Shown here one piece after another: positions 5,918-9,330 of a stretch of DNA of 9,330 bases. The stretch is from Thiobacillus sp. (GTDB lineage: Bacteria > Pseudomonadota > Gammaproteobacteria > Burkholderiales > Thiobacillaceae): the NCBI GenBank assembly GCA_024710445.1, contig JANJUT010000207.1:1-9330 (forward strand), written 5' to 3'. The notes beneath the pieces are model-generated. The model was not told where the DNA came from. It saw nothing but the letters and a program-made list of their open reading frames with translations, and searched no databases. How positions within the stretch are numbered: position 1 is the stretch's first letter; every line of letters starts with the position of its first letter. Made by a program: the position numbers and the translations under genes.

Positions 5918-7153
5918 ATGTCTGCCCTGCAAAAAATGATGGGTTGGGTCGACGACCGATTCCCGCTCACCGCCACCTACAAGGCGCATCTGTCCGAGTA
6001 CTATGCGCCCAAGAACTTCAACTTCTGGTACTTCTTCGGTTCGCTGGCGCTGCTGGTGCTGGTGCTGCAAATCGTGACCGGTATTTTCCTGACCATGAAC
6101 TACAAGCCGGATGCGGAACTCGCTTTTGCCTCCGTCGAGTACATCATGCGCGACGTCGACTGGGGCTGGCTGATCCGCTACATGCATTCGACCGGCGCAT
6201 CGATGTTCTTCGTCGTCGTTTATCTGCACATGTTCCGTGGCCTGATGTACGGGTCGTATCGCAAGCCACGCGAACTGATCTGGATTTTCGGCGTGCTGAT
6301 CTATCTGGCGCTGATGGCCGAAGCCTTCCTCGGCTACCTGTTGCCTTGGGGCCAGATGTCGTTCTGGGGGGCGCAGGTGATTGTCAACCTGTTCGCGGCC
6401 GTGCCGTTCATCGGCGAAGACCTGTCGATCTGGATCCGTGGCGACTACGTGATTTCGGACGCCACGCTGAACCGCTTCTTCGCCTTCCACGTCATCGCCC
6501 TGCCGCTGGTGCTGCTCGGACTGGTGGTGGTGCACCTGGTGGCGCTGCACGAAGTCGGCTCCAACAACCCGGACGGTGTCGAAATCAAGAAAAACAAGGA
6601 TCCGGTCACGCACATTCCGCTCGATGGCATCCCCTTCCACCCGTACTACACGGTGAAGGACATCGTCGGCGTGATCGTCTTCCTGATGGTGTTCTCGGCG
6701 ATTCTGTTTTTCGGTCCGGAAATGGGCGGCTACTTCCTTGAAGCCAACAACTTCATCCCGGCCGATCCGCTGAAAACGCCGCAGCACATCGCACCGCTGT
6801 GGTACTTCACGCCGTTCTACGCGATTCTGCGTGCGGTGCCGCCGATGTTCGGCTCGCAGTTCCCGGGGGTGGTGGCAATGGGCATGTCGATCGTGCTGAT
6901 GTTCTTCCTGCCGTGGCTTGATCGTGGCAAGGTCAAATCGATCCGCTATCGCGGCCCGATCTACAAGATCATGCTGGCGCTGTTCGTCGTGTCCTTCATT
7001 GGTCTCGGCTACCTCGGTCTGCTGCCGTCCACGCCGCTGCTGACGATCGCAGCCCAGGTTTTCTCAGTGATCTACTTCCTGTTTTTTCTGTTGATGCCCT
7101 GGTATACCTCGATTGACAAAACCAAACCGGAACCGGAAAGGGTGACTGGCTAA
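5918..7153 (+). CDS. petB: Cytochrome b of the bc1 complex
   Basis: 411-residue integral membrane subunit that carries both b haems and the quinol-oxidising (Qo) and quinone-reducing (Qi) sites. Haem ligands are His90 and His104 in helix B and His191 and His206 in helix D. It is full length, with eight predicted helices, so it is the fused type and not the split b6/subunit IV type. The Qo motif, PEWY in mitochondria, reads PLWY (293-296). The helix D histidines are 15 residues apart, as in cytochrome b6, not 14 as in mitochondria. A strong AAAAGGAG (5902-5909) sits within the last codons of petA, 8 nt from the ATG, so translation is probably well coupled. Confidence 0.98.
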   Translation: MSALQKMMGWVDDRFPLTATYKAHLSEYYAPKNFNFWYFFGSLALLVLVLQIVTGIFLTMNYKPDAELAFASVEYIMRDVDWGWLIRYMHSTGASMFFVVVYLHMFRGLMYGSYRKPRELIWIFGVLIYLALMAEAFLGYLLPWGQMSFWGAQVIVNLFAAVPFIGEDLSIWIRGDYVISDATLNRFFAFHVIALPLVLLGLVVVHLVALHEVGSNNPDGVEIKKNKDPVTHIPLDGIPFHPYYTVKDIVGVIVFLMVFSAILFFGPEMGGYFLEANNFIPADPLKTPQHIAPLWYFTPFYAILRAVPPMFGSQFPGVVAMGMSIVLMFFLPWLDRGKVKSIRYRGPIYKIMLALFVVSFIGLGYLGLLPSTPLLTIAAQVFSVIYFLFFLLMPWYTSIDKTKPEPERVTG

Positions 7154-7879
7154 ATGAAACGCTTAAAGAATTTTCTTTTCCTGCTGGCGGCAGCCCCCGT
7201 CCTGGCTTTTGCAGCCGGTGCCACTGTCCACCTCGACAAGGCACCGATCAACCTGAGCGACCAGGAATCCCTGCAACGCGGCGCCCGCATGTTCGTGAAC
7301 CACTGCCTGAACTGTCACAGTGCTGGATACATGCGTTACTCCCGTCTGCAGGATCTGGGGCTGACCGAAGACCAGATCAAGGAGAACCTGCTGTTCGCCG
7401 CTGAAAAGCCGGGTGAAACCATGAAGGTCGGCATGACCAAGGCAGACGGCAAGGCCTGGTTCGGCGCGACCCCGCCTGACCTCAGCGTGATCTCGCGGTC
7501 GCGTGGTTCGGACTGGCTGTACACCTATCTGCGCAGTTTCTACCGTGACGACACCCGCACCACGGGCTGGAACAACGTCGTGTTCGACAAGGTCGGCATG
7601 CCGCATGTGCTGTGGGAGTTGCAGGGCGAAATGGTGCCGGTCTACAAGAAAGAGGGCGAGCATGAAGTGCTCGAGCGCCTTGAACTTGCCAAGCCAGGCA
7701 GCGTGACGCTCGCCGAATACGATGCCATGGTCGGCGATCTGGTCAACTACCTGGAGTGGATGGGGGACCCTGCCCAACTCCAGCGCAAGCAGCTCGGGAT
7801 CATCGTTCTGGCTTTCCTGGCGTTCTTCTTTGTGGTGGCCTACTACCTGAAGAAAGAGTTCTGGAAAGATATTCACTGA
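7154..7879 (+). CDS. petC: Cytochrome c1 of the bc1 complex
   Basis: 241-residue haem subunit that accepts electrons from the Rieske cluster and hands them to soluble cytochrome c in the periplasm. A signal peptide (about 1-21, ending AFAAG) precedes the haem c site CLNCH (Cys51, Cys54, His55). Met149 in VGMPHVLW is the likely sixth ligand. A C-terminal transmembrane helix (about 213-231) followed by KKEFW anchors it. The ATG directly follows the petB TAA with no gap, with AAAGGG as the ribosome site inside petB. It ends the operon; a strong terminator follows. Confidence 0.97.
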   Translation: MKRLKNFLFLLAAAPVLAFAAGATVHLDKAPINLSDQESLQRGARMFVNHCLNCHSAGYMRYSRLQDLGLTEDQIKENLLFAAEKPGETMKVGMTKADGKAWFGATPPDLSVISRSRGSDWLYTYLRSFYRDDTRTTGWNNVVFDKVGMPHVLWELQGEMVPVYKKEGEHEVLERLELAKPGSVTLAEYDAMVGDLVNYLEWMGDPAQLQRKQLGIIVLAFLAFFFVVAYYLKKEFWKDIH

Positions 7880-7897
7880 ACCCGCTTATGTCGTTTA

Positions 7898-7933
7898 GCC
7901 AACAGCCGGACTGTGTCCGGCTGTTGGCGTTTT
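7898..7933 (+). terminator. Intrinsic terminator of petABC
   Basis: A perfect 14-bp stem (7898-7911 with 7915-7928, left arm GCCAACAGCCGGAC) closes a TGT loop and is followed by GTTTT. It separates petABC from sspA, so sspAB should have its own promoter, although none is obvious in the 37 bp that remain. Confidence 0.9.
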
Positions 7934-7970
7934 AAGCTTTAAACACGCCACACCTTAGGGAGCCCCCGTC

Positions 7971-8570
7971 ATGATGACCTTGTATTCCGGCAGTACCTGT
8001 CCATACAGCCACCGCTGTCGCATCGTTCTGTTCGAAAAGGATATGGACTTCGAAGTGATCGATGTGGACATGCACAACAAGCCGGAAGAAGTTGCCAGCA
8101 TCAGCCCCAGCGGCAAGATGCCGGTGCTGGTCGAGCGTGATCTGGTCCTGACCGAATCCAACATCATCAACGAATACATCGATGAGCGTTTTCCGCACCC
8201 GCAACTGATGCCGCCGGATCCCGTCATGCGCGCCCGCGCACGCCTGGTGCTGTTCAACTTCGAGCACGACCTGTTTACGCATGTGAATACGCTTGAGCAC
8301 AGCCTGGGCAAGGGGTCGGACAAGTCACGCCAGGAAATTCGTGACAGCCTGTCGCAACTCACGCCCATCCTCACCAAGCAGAAATACCTGATGAACGACG
8401 AGTTCTCCATGCTCGACGTGGCGATCGCGCCCCTGCTGTGGCGCCTCGAGCATTACGGCATTGAACTGCCCAAGGTCGCGGCACCCGTGCTCAAGTACCG
8501 TGAACGCCTGTTCAGCCGTCCGGCCTTCATCAATGCGCTGACCCCGACCGAAAAGGCGCTGCGCAAGTAA
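7971..8570 (+). CDS. sspA: Stringent starvation protein A
   Basis: 199-residue RNA polymerase-associated protein with a GST-like fold: thioredoxin-like part to about residue 78 and a helical C-terminal part. The SspA pocket motif FPHPQLMP (Pro75-His76-Pro77) is present; in E. coli this surface is needed for SspA function in transcription. Unlike E. coli SspA, the N-terminus has a CPYS motif (Cys10), recalling a glutaredoxin or Omega-GST active site, though SspA proteins are not known as enzymes. TAGGGAG (7956-7962) precedes ATG 7971 by 8 nt; the next codon is also ATG. sspB follows after 9 nt. Confidence 0.96.
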   Translation: MMTLYSGSTCPYSHRCRIVLFEKDMDFEVIDVDMHNKPEEVASISPSGKMPVLVERDLVLTESNIINEYIDERFPHPQLMPPDPVMRARARLVLFNFEHDLFTHVNTLEHSLGKGSDKSRQEIRDSLSQLTPILTKQKYLMNDEFSMLDVAIAPLLWRLEHYGIELPKVAAPVLKYRERLFSRPAFINALTPTEKALRK

Positions 8571-8579
8571 GGACAGGAC

Positions 8580-8984
8580 GTGGCCGGGATTTCAACCAAG
8601 CCGTATTTGATCCGTGCGTTGTACGAGTGGTGCACGGATTCGGGTTACACCCCGCAACTCCTGGTTGCTGTCGATAGCAACACACGCGTTCCGCCCGGTT
8701 TCGTCAAGGATGGACAGATCGTGCTGAATATCAGTGCCGGAGCGACACGTAACCTCACGCTGGAAAACGACTGGATCCAGTTTTCCGCGCGCTTTGGCGG
8801 GGTGTCGCACGAGATCTCCGTACCTGTCGATCGCGTGGCGGCCATTTTTGCCCGTGAAAACGGACAGGGTTTGCACTTTGAGCCCGTTGACTCGAGCGCG
8901 TCATCCCCGGAAGAATCGCCTGTACCACCCGACGACGCACCCACCCCGCCGCGCGGCAAACCTTCGCTTAAAGTCGTCAAGTAA
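8580..8984 (+). CDS. sspB: ClpXP protease specificity-enhancing factor SspB
   Basis: 134-residue adaptor that binds ssrA-tagged peptides and hands them to ClpXP. The N-terminal substrate-binding domain (about 6-101) begins KPYLIRALYEWC and includes LNISAGATRNL. A Ser/Glu/Pro-rich flexible linker (about 103-124) leads to the C-terminal ClpX-binding tail RGKPSLKVVK, almost the same as the E. coli tail. The start is GTG, with TAAGGA (8568-8573) overlapping the sspA stop at 6-nt spacing, so the two are coupled. Length is slightly short because of the linker, which varies in the family. Confidence 0.96.
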   Translation: MAGISTKPYLIRALYEWCTDSGYTPQLLVAVDSNTRVPPGFVKDGQIVLNISAGATRNLTLENDWIQFSARFGGVSHEISVPVDRVAAIFARENGQGLHFEPVDSSASSPEESPVPPDDAPTPPRGKPSLKVVK

Positions 8985-9009
8985 TCCGGCGATCAGTGCT
9001 TAGTGTCGT

Positions 9010-9015
9010 TATAAT
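9010..9015 (+). promoter_or_regulatory. tRNA-Thr promoter, -10 with GC-rich discriminator
   Basis: A perfect TATAAT lies 10 bp before the tRNA, followed by ATCGCCCGTC. The predicted start, near 9022, leaves only about 4 nt of leader. A GC-rich discriminator is typical of stable-RNA promoters under stringent control. No clear -35 is seen. Confidence 0.65.
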
Positions 9016-9025
9016 ATCGCCCGTC

Positions 9026-9100
9026 GCCGCTTTAGCTCAGGGGTAGAGCAACCGCCTTGTAAGCGGTAGGTCGTCAGTTCAAATCCGACAAGCGGCACCA
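9026..9100 (+). tRNA. tRNA-Thr (anticodon UGU)
   Basis: Full cloverleaf of 75 nt with encoded CCA. Acceptor GCCGCTT pairs with AAGCGGC; the D stem is GCTC/GAGC; anticodon stem ACCGC/GCGGT holds CTTGTAA, anticodon TGT at 9058-9060; discriminator A9097. The T arm, GTCAG/CCGAC around TTCAAAT, has one A-C mismatch (A9076 with C9086, positions 52 and 62). It reads ACA and, by wobble, other Thr ACN codons. Confidence 0.96.
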
Positions 9101-9113
9101 CAGACATGACAGG

Positions 9114-9150
9114 AATCCGCATCCAGCAATGGGTAGCGGATTTTTTATTT
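9114..9150 (+). terminator. Intrinsic terminator of tRNA-Thr
   Basis: AATCCGC (9114-9120) pairs with GCGGATT (9136-9142); a short inner ATCC/GGGT stem extends it past one bulged A. A T-rich tract (9141-9150) follows. It stands between the tRNA and the converging regulator gene. Confidence 0.85.
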
Positions 9151-9178
9151 TGGGCTGCGCGTGTGGGGCAGGGGGCTG

Positions 9179-9330
9179 CTACTTGATTTCCAGCCGTTCC
9201 AGGCGGTAGCGCAGGCTGCGGAAGGTGACGCCGAGTACGCGCGCGGCAGCGGTCTTGTTGTAGCGCGTTTGTTCCAGTGCTTCGAGGATGGCCGCGCGCT
9301 CCGCCTGATCGAGGTAGTCCTGCAGCGGAT
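9179..9330 (-). CDS. C-terminal end of a PilR/NtrC-family sigma-54 response regulator (partial)
   Basis: The last 49 residues and TAG stop of a gene whose start lies beyond the right edge. It reads as a Fis-type helix-turn-helix: an AILEALEQ helix, then TRYNKTAAARVLGVTFRSLR, where NKTAAARVLGV and the Arg-rich recognition helix are diagnostic of NtrC-family C-termini. The wording VTFRSLRYRLERL is especially like PilR, the type IV pilus regulator, which would pair with PilS, but the receiver and AAA+ domains are not visible. No terminator of its own is seen in the 28 bp between its stop and the tRNA terminator. Confidence 0.85.
   Translation of the reverse strand, partial: PLQDYLDQAERAAILEALEQTRYNKTAAARVLGVTFRSLRYRLERLEIK

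Noticed and set aside
5414..6787. Long open frame on the minus strand across petA and petB (457 codons)
   Set aside because: His/Gln/Arg/Asp-rich with no recognisable domain; it is the mirror of strongly biased codons in two certain genes.
1..9330. CRISPR array, insertion sequence, prophage, toxin-antitoxin or defence genes
   Set aside because: No spaced direct repeats, transposase, integrase or known defence domain was seen on either strand.

Overview
The window looks like chromosomal DNA from a betaproteobacterium, plausibly of the Nitrosomonadales type. This rests on gene content and order: a Deg-type protease divergent from petABC, followed by sspA-sspB, and rsgA close to orn. The G+C content is fairly high, codon use is even, and no transposase, integrase, phage gene or CRISPR array is visible. 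Almost everything is core or housekeeping, so the more interesting signals are variant motifs inside familiar proteins and non-coding structure between genes.

Layout, left to right. (1) 75-509 (+) encodes a stand-alone two-CBS-domain protein. (2) 510-674 is a convergent intergenic region with a 34-bp imperfect palindrome and a separate 12-bp perfect palindrome. (3) 675-3212 is a leftward block, read in the order small periplasmic cytochrome c, pterin-4a-carbinolamine dehydratase, CZB zinc-binding protein, rsgA, exported DsrE-like protein. The cytochrome-to-dehydratase gap is 8 nt, and the CZB gene and rsgA appear to overlap through a CTGA junction that implies a CTG start for rsgA. (4) 3324-3872 (+) is orn, divergent from the cytochrome. 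(5) 3938-3976 is a bidirectional hairpin terminator between orn and the convergent protease gene. (6) 3971-5149 (-) encodes a membrane-anchored DegS/AlgW-like serine protease. (7) 5306-7879 (+) is the complete petABC operon for the cytochrome bc1 complex, ending in a strong terminator. (8) 7971-8984 (+) is sspA-sspB. (9) 9026-9100 (+) is tRNA-Thr(UGU), with a promoter and terminator. (10) 9179-9330 (-) is the C-terminal end of a PilR/NtrC-type regulator running off the window.

How the genes fit together. PetABC moves electrons from quinol to c-type cytochromes and pumps protons. The divergent envelope protease shares its promoter region and probably deals with misfolded envelope proteins. SspA works with RNA polymerase under starvation, and SspB delivers ssrA-tagged proteins to ClpXP. 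RsgA matures the 30S subunit and Orn clears nano-RNAs. The leftward block mixes a redox cytochrome, a zinc/redox-sensing CZB protein, a zinc-containing GTPase and an exported DsrE-like protein, which could be a stress-linked unit, although that is inference.

No clearly new multi-gene system is present. The best leads are the PLWY quinol-site motif in cytochrome b, the Met-less and possibly Asn-ligated small cytochrome c, the CTG-start coupling of rsgA to the CZB gene, the palindromic intergenic element at 567-600, and a candidate shared operator between the protease gene and petABC.
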